A stretch of 64,000 nt of DNA from Chloroflexota bacterium (GTDB lineage Bacteria; Chloroflexota; Anaerolineae; Anaerolineales; E44-bin32): positions 21,140 through 85,139 of the forward strand of contig JADFRQ010000008.1 of NCBI GenBank assembly GCA_022561215.1. The letters are read 5' to 3'. The notes below the pieces were generated by a model, which did no database searches, was not told where the DNA came from, and was given only the letters and a program-made list of their open reading frames with translations. How positions within the stretch are numbered: the stretch's first letter is position 1; every line of letters begins with the position of its first letter. The position numbers and the translations under genes were made by a program. This document shows positions 42,924 through 52,949 of the stretch, piece by piece.

Positions 42924-44261
42924 TTGTCAAAGAGAAACGTCATCATCATTGGTGCGGCAGGGCGTGATTTTCATAATTTCAACACCTACTATCGTGATAA
43001 TCAGGCCTACCAGGTTGTCGCCTTCACCGCCGCGCAGATTCCCAATATCGAAGACCGCCGCTATCCTGCCTCTTTAGCGGGAAAAGTCTACCCGGAAGGC
43101 ATTCCGATCTTTAGTGAAAATGACCTCCCCAATCTAATCCAAGAGCTTGCTGTGGATGAATGCACGTTTGCCTACAGTGATATTAATTATCAACATGTGC
43201 TATCGGTGGGCGCGCTCGTGCAAGCTGCCCGTGCTACATTCACGATGTTGGGTCCCAAAGACACGATGATTAAGGGCTCAAAGCCGGTCATATCTGTTGG
43301 AGCTGTTCGCACTGGAAGCGGGAAAAGCCAGACCTCACGGAGAATTATTGAGATCCTGATGGAGAAAGGAACCAAGGTAGTCGCCATCCGCCACCCCATG
43401 CCTTACGGAGATCTTGGCGCGCAGCGCGTACAACGCTTTGCGGAAATCGAAGATTTGGCGAAACATAATTGCACAATCGAAGAGATGGAAGAATATGAGC
43501 CCCATATCGTGCGCGGAAATGTGATCTATGCCGGGGTAGATTACCAGGCGATCTTAGATGAAGCCGAAAATGATCCCAGGGGTTGCGATATCATTGTCTG
43601 GGATGGGGGCAATAATGATTTCCCCTTTTATGTCCCCGACTTGCACGTAACCGTCGTCGATCCCCACCGCCCAGGGCATGAACTCAGCTACTACCCTGGT
43701 GAGATCACGCTCAGGCTGGCTGATGTCGTCGTTGTCAACAAGATGGACAGCGCGGATCCCACGGGCGTCGCGACGGTATTAGAAAATATTGCCACGGTGA
43801 ATCCAGAGGCGATCGTTATCAAGGCTGATTCGGTGTTGGAGATGGAAGACCCCACTCTGGTAAAAGGGAAAATGGTTTTGGTGGTTGAGGATGGTCCAAC
43901 ACTTACCCATGGGGGAATGAAAATTGGCGCCGGTGTTGTCGCCGCGCAGCGCTGCGGTGCCCAGGGATTTGTCGACCCCCGTCCATTTGCAGTGGGGACA
44001 CTTGCCGAAGTTTTTGAAACTTATCCTGAGGTTGGGACATTACTCCCAGCAATGGGATATGGCGAACAGCAGTTGAAGGATCTTGAAACCACGATCAATA
44101 ACACAGAATGTGACGTAGTGGTTATTGGCACCCCCATCGATCTCAATCGCATTATTGATATTAAGCAACCAAACACGCGAGTTTTTTATAATTTGAAGGA
44201 AATCAGCCACCCGGATCTCAGCGAAGTAATCGACACGTTCTTGGCCAAGCATAATTTATAA
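42924..44261 (+). CDS. cyclic 2,3-diphosphoglycerate synthetase-like GTPase
   Basis: 445 residues. The N-terminus NVIIIGAAGRDFHNFNTYYR and the P-loop-like GAVRTGSGKSQTSR, with VVNKMDSAD (G4-like), match the family that includes archaeal cyclic 2,3-diphosphoglycerate synthetase (COG2403). In bacteria its role is not settled. TTG 42924 is chosen because GGAGG stands 5 nt upstream; the frame stays open to TTG 42903 and ATG 42912, but those would overlap that site. It shares the strand with the amidinotransferase, 224 bp upstream. Confidence 0.85.
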   Translation: MSKRNVIIIGAAGRDFHNFNTYYRDNQAYQVVAFTAAQIPNIEDRRYPASLAGKVYPEGIPIFSENDLPNLIQELAVDECTFAYSDINYQHVLSVGALVQAARATFTMLGPKDTMIKGSKPVISVGAVRTGSGKSQTSRRIIEILMEKGTKVVAIRHPMPYGDLGAQRVQRFAEIEDLAKHNCTIEEMEEYEPHIVRGNVIYAGVDYQAILDEAENDPRGCDIIVWDGGNNDFPFYVPDLHVTVVDPHRPGHELSYYPGEITLRLADVVVVNKMDSADPTGVATVLENIATVNPEAIVIKADSVLEMEDPTLVKGKMVLVVEDGPTLTHGGMKIGAGVVAAQRCGAQGFVDPRPFAVGTLAEVFETYPEVGTLLPAMGYGEQQLKDLETTINNTECDVVVIGTPIDLNRIIDIKQPNTRVFYNLKEISHPDLSEVIDTFLAKHNL

Positions 44262-44387
44262 AGACGATTTCGAAATTTCCTGACGCGGCCGGAAAACCTC
44301 AGATGCAGCGGCCGGCTGATTGCGTCTAAACCATTCGTCATATTGTGATCGTGTCTGCATGAGAAGAACACGCGAAAAGGATGACCC

Positions 44388-45215
44388 ATGCCGGGAAAGC
44401 TGCTGGAAGATAAGGTCGCCATCATCACGGGAGCCGCTCGTGGGATCGGCGCTGCGACCGCGCGCTTGTTCGTCGAGCATGGTGCTCGACTTGTAATTAA
44501 TGATTTGGACGATCAGCCGCTCAAGCACCTCATCGATGAAATCCAAGCGAATAATGGTGAGGCGCATGGCGTAGCGGGCGACATTACCAACCCGAGTTTG
44601 CCCGAAAAGCTGGTGGACGAAGCGCAACGTTCTTGGGGAAGCCTGGATATCATCGTGAATAATGCCGGTTACACGTGGGATGGGACAATTCATAAGATGG
44701 ACGATGAGCAGTGGCATGCGATGTTGGATGTTCATCTCACCGCCGCGTTCCGGCTCATTCGCGCCGCTGCGCCTGCCATGCGCACGCGGGCGAAGGAAGA
44801 GATGCGCGAGACTGGCCAAGCTCAAGCACGGAAAATCATTAACATCAGCTCGACAACGGGTACTAGGGGTAACTTTGGACAGGTCAACTATGCGGCCGCC
44901 AAAGCCGGTATTATCGGCCTGACCAAATCTCTAGCCAAGGAATGGGGTCGTTACAATATCCAGGTCAACAGTGCTGCCTTTGGTTTTATCGATACTCGAT
45001 TAACAAGATCGCAAGAAGAATCGGAAACGATTTCCAGAGGAGACGCCACTATCCAGTTGGGGATCCCCGCTGAAATAAGGAACAGAGGGACGGCCTTAAT
45101 CCCCATGGGACGCCCGGGTACTGTCGAAGAAGCAGCCGGACTGCTGCTATTTTTCGCTTCGCCGCTTTCGAATTATGTTTCCGGACAGGTCGTCGAAGCG
45201 ACAGGTGGCGCCTAA
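44388..45215 (+). CDS. SDR-family oxidoreductase (FabG-like)
   Basis: 275 residues of a classical short-chain dehydrogenase/reductase. Cofactor motif TGAARGIGAATA, then NNAG, catalytic ISSTTG (Ser), and YAAAK (Tyr-Lys) with IGLTKSLAKEWG. It reduces a 3-oxoacyl or similar carbonyl with NAD(P)H. ATG 44388 has AGGATGA upstream. Two residues of note: a charged insertion RTRAKEEMRETGQAQARK before the catalytic serine, and a long loop before the C-terminus. It is followed at 31 bp by a second SDR and then thiolase, suggesting a fatty-acid or beta-oxidation operon. Confidence 0.93.
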   Translation: MPGKLLEDKVAIITGAARGIGAATARLFVEHGARLVINDLDDQPLKHLIDEIQANNGEAHGVAGDITNPSLPEKLVDEAQRSWGSLDIIVNNAGYTWDGTIHKMDDEQWHAMLDVHLTAAFRLIRAAAPAMRTRAKEEMRETGQAQARKIINISSTTGTRGNFGQVNYAAAKAGIIGLTKSLAKEWGRYNIQVNSAAFGFIDTRLTRSQEESETISRGDATIQLGIPAEIRNRGTALIPMGRPGTVEEAAGLLLFFASPLSNYVSGQVVEATGGA

Positions 45216-45246
45216 GCCGCGGTACCGCAGATTATTGGAGGCACTG

Positions 45247-46015
45247 ATGGATTTTGATCTCAAGGGAAAAATCGCCATTATCACCGGAGCCTCAAAGGGG
45301 ATCGGGCGGGCCATCGCATTGGCCTATGCACGGGCAGGCGCACATGTGGCGGTATGCAGCCGAAAAGAGGAAATGGTGGCGAAAGTCGCCGAGGAAATTA
45401 GGCAAATGGGTGCAGAATCCCTTGCGGTCCAGGCCCATGTGGGGTACCAAGGATCAAGTCGATAACTTCGTCAATCAGGCGCTGGCGAAATGGGGCAGCG
45501 TCGATATTGCGGTGAATAATGCCGCGACAAGTATTCATTTTGGACCTTTGCTTACTGCAGATGATGGCCAATTGGATAAAATGTTTGACACAAATCTTAA
45601 GAGCTGCCTCCGCGTCTGCAAAAGCGTGCTTCCCCATATGCAGGAGCAGGGAGGCGGTAAAATTATTAATATTTCATCAGTGGCTGGATTAAGACCCGGT
45701 TTTAACCTGGGTGTCTACAGCATCACCAAGGCTGGGATTAATATGCTCACGCAAATTCTGGCCAAAGAGCTGGGCCAGTACAACATCCAGGTCAACGCCA
45801 TCGCGCCCGGAATTATTAAGACAAAATTCAGTCAATCGTTGTGGGAAAGCGAGATATTAATGAAGGAAGTTGAGCAGCGAACGCCATTAAAACCAATGGG
45901 TTCACCCGAAGATGTCGTCGGGGCGGCCCTGTACCTGGCCTCCGCGGCATCCGATTGGGTGACGGGCACGATCCTGGTGGTCGACGGTGGCGCCACCGTT
46001 GCTACAAATTTCTAG
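45247..46015 (+). pseudogene. SDR-family oxidoreductase, frameshifted
   Basis: Begins MDFDLKGKIAIITGASKGIG with GGAGG 6 nt before ATG 45247. It reads correctly to AVQAHVG, then changes frame at the GGGG run 45441-45444. Removing one G gives AHVGTKDQVDNFV and restores a complete ~255-residue SDR, with NNAA, ISSVAG, YSITKAG and a C-terminal DGGATVATNF. All catalytic residues are intact, so a single-base insertion, real or in the consensus, is the only defect. It overlaps no neighbour and lies 31 bp after the first SDR. Confidence 0.88.
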
Positions 46016-46094
46016 CGATCCAAAAGAAGATTGAGCATGGGTCACATGTATAAAAGGATGATCTCAACCCTTTATCTTGGAGTGAGAAATTAAA

Positions 46095-47249
46095 ATGCGA
46101 GAAGCCGTAATTGTTTCCGCCGTGCGCACTGCAGTGGGAAAAGCGCCGCGCGGAACATTAAAAACAACGCGACCCGATGATATGGCTGCCGTGGTGATCA
46201 AGGAAGCATTAAAACGGGCTGCTCCGCTGCAGGCCGGGGAAGTTGAAGACGTTATCATTGGTTGCGCTTATCCTGAAGCGGAAGCGGGATTGAATGTTGG
46301 TCGCATCGCCAGTTTACGTGCCGGGTTACCCGAAACAGTCCCTGGTATGACGGTCAATCGTTTCTGTTCGTCGGGCTTACAGGCGATCGCGCTGGCGGCG
46401 CAGAGGATTATTGCGGGTGAGTTGGATATTGTCATTGCCGGAGGTACTGAGAGCATGAGCATGATTCCACGCCGCGGGCGTGGTTTTTCACCGAACGCGA
46501 AACTGGGGCAAGAATGGCCGGGCGTTTATATGAGCATGGGTGTGACTGCGGAAAATGTAGCGGAGCAATTCGCCGTCAGCCGCCAAGATGCGGATGAGTT
46601 TGCGTATCGCAGCCATACACTGGCTTCTAAAGCCATCCGCGCCAGTAAATTCGCGGATGAAATTCAACCGCTAAGCGTGGGATCAAGCGCCAATGACGAT
46701 TTCTTCGATACTGATGAAGGTGTCCGTCATGCACCCGATCTCGAGGCGATGGGGAAACTTAAACCTGTATTCAAAGAGGGCGGCTAGGTGACCGCGGGAA
46801 ATTCTTCCCAGACCAGTGATGGTGCTGCTGCTGTTGTCGTGATGGAAGCCAAAAGAGCGGAACAACTAGGCATCAAACCACTCTTGCGTTACGTCAGTTT
46901 TGCGGTCGGCGGGGTACGCCCAGAGATCATGGGGATGGGGCCAACAGTGGCGGTGCCCAAGCTGCTTGAGAGGATTGGAATAAGGCTTGATGAAATCGAC
47001 CTGATCGAACTAAATGAGGCTTTTGCGTGTCAGGCATTAGCAGTTATCCGCGCGTTAGAAATGAATCTGGATATTACCAACGTAAACGGCGGGGCAGTGG
47101 CTCTCGGTCATCCGCTTGGCGCCACAGGCGCCAAGCTTACGGTGCAGATGCTTAATGAGATGAAGCGCAGGGGCTCAAAATTCGGCCTAGTGACAATGTG
47201 TGTCGGGGCAGGGCAAGGCGTAGCGGCGGTGTTTGAAAATTTGCAGTAG
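46095..47249 (+). pseudogene. acetyl-CoA acetyltransferase (thiolase) with in-frame TAG
   Basis: A full-length thiolase of about 384 codons interrupted by TAG at 46785-46787, in [24 protein letters not shown], where the family has a threonine. Both halves stay in one frame. The acylation cysteine (NRFCSSGLQAI, about residue 89), the histidine of [11 protein letters not shown] and the second cysteine of TMCVGAGQG are preserved. Thiolase makes or cleaves 3-oxoacyl-CoA. Turning ACG into TAG needs two base changes. The frame also ends in TAG. Same strand as the SDR genes. Confidence 0.88.
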
Positions 47250-47300
47250 CACTTACCACGTACTCAACTCATCACTTTTTACATCTCTTCGCCGAATGTT

Positions 47301-48439
47301 TTAGCCCAAATGCTGTCTTGCGATCACGATTCTTTGAATTTGGTTGGTGCCTTCCCAAATCTGATGCAGTTTTGCATCGCGCATGTATTTTTCAACAAGG
47401 TATTCATTCATATACCCATATCCCCCCAGGATTTGGACAGCATCTGTGGTGACCTCAATCCCGATGTTGGCGGCGAAGCATTTTGCGATGGCCGATTCTT
47501 GTGTGTTGTGTTGGACATTGTCATACAGCCATGCCGCCTTCCAGCATAAGAAGAGCGCGGCATCGATTTTCATGATCATATCGGCCAACATGAATTGAAT
47601 CGCCTGTAGTTCGGAGATTGGACGTCCGAATTGGATGCGCTCCTTGGCATAAGCAGATGCAGCTTCTAAGGCCGCACGCGCAACGCCTACTGCGCTAGCA
47701 CCTACTCCCGCGCGTGATTCATTGAGGGTCATCATGGCGATCTTAAAACCGTCGAAACCCTCCCCAAGACGATAACGCGCGGGGATGCGAACGTCCTCGA
47801 AAATTACTTCGCTGGTGGGCGATGCACGGTTGCCCATCTTATGATCGATCTTGCCGGTGGTGAAGCCCGGAGTATTTGCGGGAACAGCAAATGCGCTTAT
47901 GCCTTCCTGACCTCTTTCGGGATTTTCCTTCGCAAAGACTGAATACGTCTTGGCCACCTATCCGTTGGTGATAAAACGCTTCGCCCCATTAATCACATAT
48001 TCGTCACCATCAAGCGTAGCTGGGGAACGCATCGAGGCAACATCCGAGCCCGCATCGGGTTCCGTCAAGCAGTAGGACGCCAAATTGGGTCCGGAGGTAT
48101 GTTGAGGCAAGAGCACTACCTTTAGCTCGGAGCTGCCGGCGATAAGTATCGGCGTTAAACCCAAAATGTTTCCGCCCAGGGAAGAAGCGGTGCCTGAATC
48201 CGCGGCAGCGAGCTCTTCGCTAAAAAGGACGCCTTCGAATGAGCCAAGCCCGGCTCCGCCGTATTCTTCAGGGACGGCATAGTGCAGGAAACCGAGCTTG
48301 AAATAACCCTCCACGATCTCCGGGGTATGACGTTCCTCGCGATCCAACGAGGGGCAAGGGGCGCGATCTCGTTTTGAGCGAAGTCTCGCACCACCTTCTG
48401 GAATGCTTTTTGCTCTTCGGTGAGTTCGAAATCAACGAC
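47301..48439 (-). pseudogene. acyl-CoA dehydrogenase, multiply disrupted
   Basis: A complete acyl-CoA dehydrogenase can be assembled on the minus strand: DFELTEEQKAFQKVVRDFAQ (N-terminal helix), YCLTEPDAGSDVASM (FAD/substrate), GQ-rich ERIQFGRPISE, and IWEGTNQIQR with the catalytic glutamate. Three defects are seen. There is no ATG/GTG/TTG at the expected start: an AGGAGG site is followed by GTC (48437-48439). The frame shifts near 48346-48352 between APLAP and LDREERHTPE. An in-frame TAG lies at 47958-47960 within FITNG-stop-VAKTYSVFAKE. It is convergent with the thiolase gene. Confidence 0.85.
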
Positions 48440-48970
48440 GTTACCCTCCTTTATCTAACCTGCGGGCTGCAGATCTTTGTGTTGCGCATGCGGCAGGTGA
48501 GGATTGGGTAGCAAATAGCACATGATTATGCACGTAATGGGAAAAAGCCAAGAGAACGCCGGAGTATGCTGCGGGGCAGCTCGATAGAGGGCGGCCAACT
48601 GCGGGCATTTTCACTCCTCGAAGTGGATTCAGGATCGAATCGCGGTTTCGCCATTTTCGAATATTCATATTTGCTGCAAAGCGTACGCTATGCAACGCTT
48701 AATTTAAAAAAGTCAGTCGCTCTTGCGGAGGGCTCGATTGCTTCGCATGTTCGCCTCTAGCCCCTGTGAAGGATTATACTTCTGGGCGAATAGATATGCG
48801 CAATCTTGCCTGTGAGGGCGTGCCATGCCGATTATTAATGGGGGCGCGTTGATGATCCTGCCTGGGAAGGTAGTTGCATTACAAGGAATCCGCGATCCTT
48901 GATTCGCCCCTAAGAACAGGCTCCAGTCTCCTGGATCGTGCCACATGTTGGTGATCCGAAAGGGCGTACG
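48440..48970. other. divergent intergenic region
   Basis: 531 bases between the acyl-CoA dehydrogenase remnant and the next SDR. An AGGAGG site belongs to the dehydrogenase. The remaining open frames show no motif. Promoters for both directions are expected but not identified. Confidence 0.4.
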
Positions 48971-49756
48971 ATGAACATTCCCCCTCCACATAAGCTGCTA
49001 GATTTTACCGACCAGGTCGTGCTTGTGACCGGATCAGGGAGCGGCATTGGCGCAGGTATCGCACGGCGATTCGGGGAAGCAGGTGCCTCCGTCGCCGTAA
49101 ATTATTTGACCAGCGCCGAAGGAGCAAAGCACGTGGTTGAGGATATTGTTGGCATGGGAGCGCGAGCGGCCGCAATTCAGGCAGATGTCACCAAAGCAGA
49201 ACAGGTCAATTACTTATTCCAGGAGGCAGGAAAGCAGCTTGGCGCAATCGATATTTTGATAAACAATGTGGGCACCTACCCTTTATCTTCCATGCTCGAT
49301 ATGGGCGAGGAGGAATGGGATTTTGTGTTTGATACAAACCTGCGCAGCACTTTTCTTTGTACACAGGCTGCTGCCGAACGCATGATTGCGCGAGATTATC
49401 CGGGTGCGATTGTTAATATCACCTCCATTGAAGCACAAAATCCAGCCCCTTTGCACTCGCATTACAACGCGGCCAAGGCCGGTGTGCTGATGCATACGCG
49501 TTCGGTCGCGCAGGAGCTCGGGCCGCACGGTATCCGGGTGAACGCAGTGGCGCCGGGCTTAATCTGGACCGAGGGTTTGCAGGAGTCATGGCCCGAGGGA
49601 GTCGCGCGCTGGATGAAAGCCGCGCCGCTGGCCAGATTGGGCCAAGCAGCGGATGTGGCGGATGCGTGCCTTTTTCTGGCTTCGCCTGCCGCACGCTGGA
49701 TTACGGGGGCCAATCTCCTGGTGGATGGTGGCGTAATGACAAAACAAATTTTCTGA
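48971..49756 (+). CDS. SDR-family oxidoreductase
   Basis: About 261 residues. Cofactor motif TGSGSGIGAGIA, NNVG, ITSIEA (catalytic Ser), and YNAAKAGVLMHT (Tyr-Lys), ending DGGVMTKQIF, so it is full length and intact. The frame is open from 48938, but ATG 48971 (MNIPPPHKLLDF) has AAAGGG 6 nt upstream. The substrate is unknown. The gene is 18 bp before the cupin gene and probably cotranscribed. Confidence 0.93.
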   Translation: MNIPPPHKLLDFTDQVVLVTGSGSGIGAGIARRFGEAGASVAVNYLTSAEGAKHVVEDIVGMGARAAAIQADVTKAEQVNYLFQEAGKQLGAIDILINNVGTYPLSSMLDMGEEEWDFVFDTNLRSTFLCTQAAAERMIARDYPGAIVNITSIEAQNPAPLHSHYNAAKAGVLMHTRSVAQELGPHGIRVNAVAPGLIWTEGLQESWPEGVARWMKAAPLARLGQAADVADACLFLASPAARWITGANLLVDGGVMTKQIF

Positions 49757-49774
49757 TCTCCCAGGGAGAAGAAC

Positions 49775-50296
49775 ATGCTGGCTGCAAACGATATTATCGT
49801 CCACTTGGGGTTGGAGCCGCTGCAAGTCGAGGGTGGCTTCTTTAAACAGACCTATGTCTCACGCGAGAATTATGCTGCTCCGCAGCATCCTGATCACCAG
49901 GAGTTTGTAAAACCCCTCTGCACGGCAATATTTTATTTGCTGACCAATGAACCGAATTCTTTCTCGGCGATACACATGCTCCCTACGGATGAAATGTATC
50001 ATCACTATATCGGCGATCCAGTGGGACTCCTGGAACTGCATCCAGACGGATCAAACACCGAGGTGATTCTTGGGGCGGATATTTTAAATGGGCAAGTAGT
50101 TCAACATGTCGTCGCCGCCAATGTGTGGCAGGGATCGCAGCTGCTCCCTGGAGGTGAATTTGCCCTTATGGGAACCACAATGGCCCCTGGATTCACGCCT
50201 GATGATTATGTTGGCGGCTCGAGAGAACGACTGATTCGACAATTCCCCGAACTAGCGGACGGGATTCGAAAGTTAACTCGGGGAAGGAATTCTTGA
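49775..50296 (+). CDS. cupin-fold protein of the DUF985 family
   Basis: 173 residues. Typical DUF985/cupin_5 signatures are EGGFFKQTY, TAIFYLLTNEPNSFSAIHML, EMYHHYIGDPVGLLEL and a C-terminal GTTMAPGFTPDDYVGG. The His-rich EMYHHY lines the barrel where other cupins bind metal or sugar. No enzymatic activity is established for this family. GGGAGAAG precedes the ATG. It is cotranscribed with the SDR upstream and followed at 39 bp by the kinase-aminotransferase gene. Confidence 0.9.
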   Translation: MLAANDIIVHLGLEPLQVEGGFFKQTYVSRENYAAPQHPDHQEFVKPLCTAIFYLLTNEPNSFSAIHMLPTDEMYHHYIGDPVGLLELHPDGSNTEVILGADILNGQVVQHVVAANVWQGSQLLPGGEFALMGTTMAPGFTPDDYVGGSRERLIRQFPELADGIRKLTRGRNS

Positions 50297-50335
50297 CTCA
50301 GCATAAACTATCTTTAACGAGTTCTGGAGCGGCAA

Positions 50336-52696
50336 TTGACCGACCAAACGAAGATTAAGTTTCTCGATCGTGATCCTCCGCGCTTCTCAAAAGAAGATGC
50401 CGAACAAATTGCCGGCGATCTGTTTGATTTGTCGGGGGAGTTTTCGTCATTGCGAAGCGAGCGCGATCAAAACTTCAGGATTAAGCCGCAGAATGGCGTG
50501 GGCTACGTGCTGAAGATCTCCAATTCTGAGGAGGATGCCGGAGTCATTGATCTGCAGTGCAAGGCTCTGGTGTACATTGAGTAGCAGGATTCTGCCCTGC
50601 CCATCCCGCGCGTTATTGATACGAAGAGAGGCGATCCATTCACCTTCGTCGAAGACGCAAAGGGCACTCAACACCTTGTCCGTGTTTTAACCTACCTGCC
50701 TGGCGTTCTGCTCGACGAAGTCTCAAGAACGCCGGGCCTATGGCGCAGCCAGGGTAGCTTCATCGGTCGGTTGGATCTCGCGATGCGTGGATTCTTCCAC
50801 ACACATGCCCGACAAGCACATCCCTGGGACATCATGCGCAGTGTCGAATTGCGGCCCCATACTTCGCATATCGCCGATAGCGCCGATCGTATGAACGTTG
50901 AGCAGGTGCTCGATACAATGCAAGCGGAAATTCTTCCGCGCCTCAGGCGCTTACGCCATCAAGTCATCCATGCCGATGCCCACGCGCAAAATATGCTCAC
51001 CGATGCGCACATGCCGCAAAGTATCACTGGAATTCTCGATTTTGGTGATATGGTTTTTGCGCCGCTCGTAACTGGGATCGCAATTGCGGCAGATCTCGAA
51101 CGCGCCGCACCCGATGAACTCATGATGAGCCTTTGCGCGCTTGTCGCCGGATATGATCGCGTAATCCCATTGGAAGAAGATGAGATCGACTTGATTTATG
51201 ATCTTGTTCTGGCGCGGCTTGCAGCAACCTCCGCCATTATTGCATGGCGTAAGGAAATGACGCCTGATCAGCCCGCCTACCTTCATGAATACGAAGCCCC
51301 TTGCCTTGAATCCATTGCCAACCTTCTGCGCATTGGTCGGGAAAAGGTGAGAGATGAATTGCGCGCTGCTTGTCGATTTCCATCGTATTCTCCAATAAAT
51401 GCTGAAGTGCAATCGGAAGAGAATAACGAAGCTTTGCTGGCACGTCGCCAGCGGGTGTTGGGCCCCGGATTAAGCCTCTTCTACAGTGAGCCGCTGCATA
51501 TCGAACGGGGACGTGGCGTTTGGCTCTACAATGCCCAGGGTAAGGCCTATCTGGATGCTTATAACAATGTGCCCGTGGTGGGCCATTGCCATACGCATGT
51601 TGTCCAAGCGATCGCACGACAATCCGCGGCGCTCAACATTAACACGCGCTATCTTTACCGCGGTATTCTTGATTATGCCGAGCGCCTGGTAAGCCTTTTC
51701 CCCGGCGATCTTTCGGTATGTCTCTTCGTCAACTCCGGCAGCGAGGCGGTTGATATTGCCTGGCGTATGGCGCAATCTTACACCGGCCAGCGTGGCGCAT
51801 TGGTGATGGAGGATGCCTATCATGGAATTACAGAAGCCACCTGGCATTTGTCTACCTCCAAAATGAAAAATGGTCTGGCAACGCATGTGCAGACACTCTT
51901 GACGCCCGACCCATACCGTGGCAAATTCCGCCATGGTGTTGCGAATATTGCGGAGCTTTATGCCGCGGACGCGCAGCGAGCCATAGGTGATCTTCATCAG
52001 GGAGGGATCAAACCCGCCGCATTCATCGTTGACACCGCGTTTGCTAGCAACGGCATTCCGGATGTTCCCAAGGGATATCTGGCTGCAGTTAGCGAAATGG
52101 TGCACTTGGTGGGTGGTTTGTTGATCGCTGACGAAATCCAGGCCGGCTTTGGGCGCATGGGAACGCATTGGTGGGGCTACATGGGGCATGCGCTGAACCC
52201 GGATATTGTCACGCTGGGTAAGCCGGTGGGCAATGGTTATCCCCTGGGCGTGATTGTGACCAGGCCGGAAATTTTATCCACTCTCGTCGATAGGACATCC
52301 ATATTCAGCAGCTACGGTGGAAACCCGGTGGCCTGTGCGGCCGGGATGGCGACGATAGATGTTATCGAAAACGAGGATTTAATAGACAACGCCGCCCGCA
52401 TTGGCGGCTACCTGCGCGAAGGCCTACGTGCTTTGATGCCGCGCCATGATTGGATCGGTGACGTACGCGGAATGGGATTGCTGATCGCAGTCGAATTGGT
52501 ACGTGATCGCACAACCCTCGAGCCGGCGCGCGAGGAGACCCAGCAGATCCTCGATTTGATGCGTGAAAACGGAGTGCTCATTGGCAGCGAGGGCAGGCTC
52601 GCGAATGTGCTCAAAATTCGTCCACCATTGATCTTCACCCGCGAACATGCTGATCTATTAATTGATGCCCTCGATCGGTCGCTGGCGGCGCTCTGA
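50336..52696 (+). CDS. APH-like kinase fused to class-III aminotransferase, with in-frame TAG
   Basis: One frame from TTG 50336 (GGAG 7 nt upstream) to 52696, ~786 codons, broken by TAG at 50582-50584 (QCKALVYIE-stop-QDSALPIPRVI). The N-terminal ~330 residues form an aminoglycoside-phosphotransferase-type kinase: HADAHAQNMLTD (catalytic loop) and GILDFGDM (metal-binding DFG). The C-terminal ~430 residues form a PLP fold-I class-III enzyme: SGSEAVDIAWR, DEIQAGFGRMG, and the lysine in TLGKPVGNGYPLG. The pairing matches hydroxylysine or ethanolamine kinase joined to phospho-lyase (AGXT2L-like). If TAG is real, only the C-terminal protein from an internal start (for example ATG 50771) could be made. 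Confidence 0.85.
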
Positions 52697-52698
52697 GT

Positions 52699-52735
52699 TC
52701 GCATTTACCCCACATGATAGGCCAGCACCTGAGCG
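52699..52735 (-). repeat. relic of the lut gene 3' end
   Basis: 37 bases that match 53491-53527, the end of the LUD gene and its flank, at 32 positions. On the minus strand it still encodes AQVLAYHVG followed by TAA, against AQVLVYCVE and TAA in the gene. It lies 2 bp after the aminotransferase stop codon. Confidence 0.7.
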
Positions 52736-52949
52736 CGCTAGACTTGTGCAGAGCAGCAAGTCGCACTGAAAAACAATTGGGTGAAAACCAATCTCTGACT
52801 ATCGCGATGCACTTCAAAAGAGATCTGCTGTTTGCTCAAGTGAATACCTCTCCGGCTCCTTACGCCATTTTCCGTCGCGCCCAAGCCGTTTCCGGTGGAC
52901 AGCCTCACGTTTGAAGATAGAATAGGATTCCGAACGATGAGGAGCGCCG

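Noticed and set aside
45247..52696. TAG recoded as an amino acid (suppressor or pyrrolysine)
   Set aside because: TAG also ends normal genes D, E, the second SDR and thiolase, and no pyl gene or CUA tRNA was seen in the window. Frameshifts in the same region point to decay or error instead.
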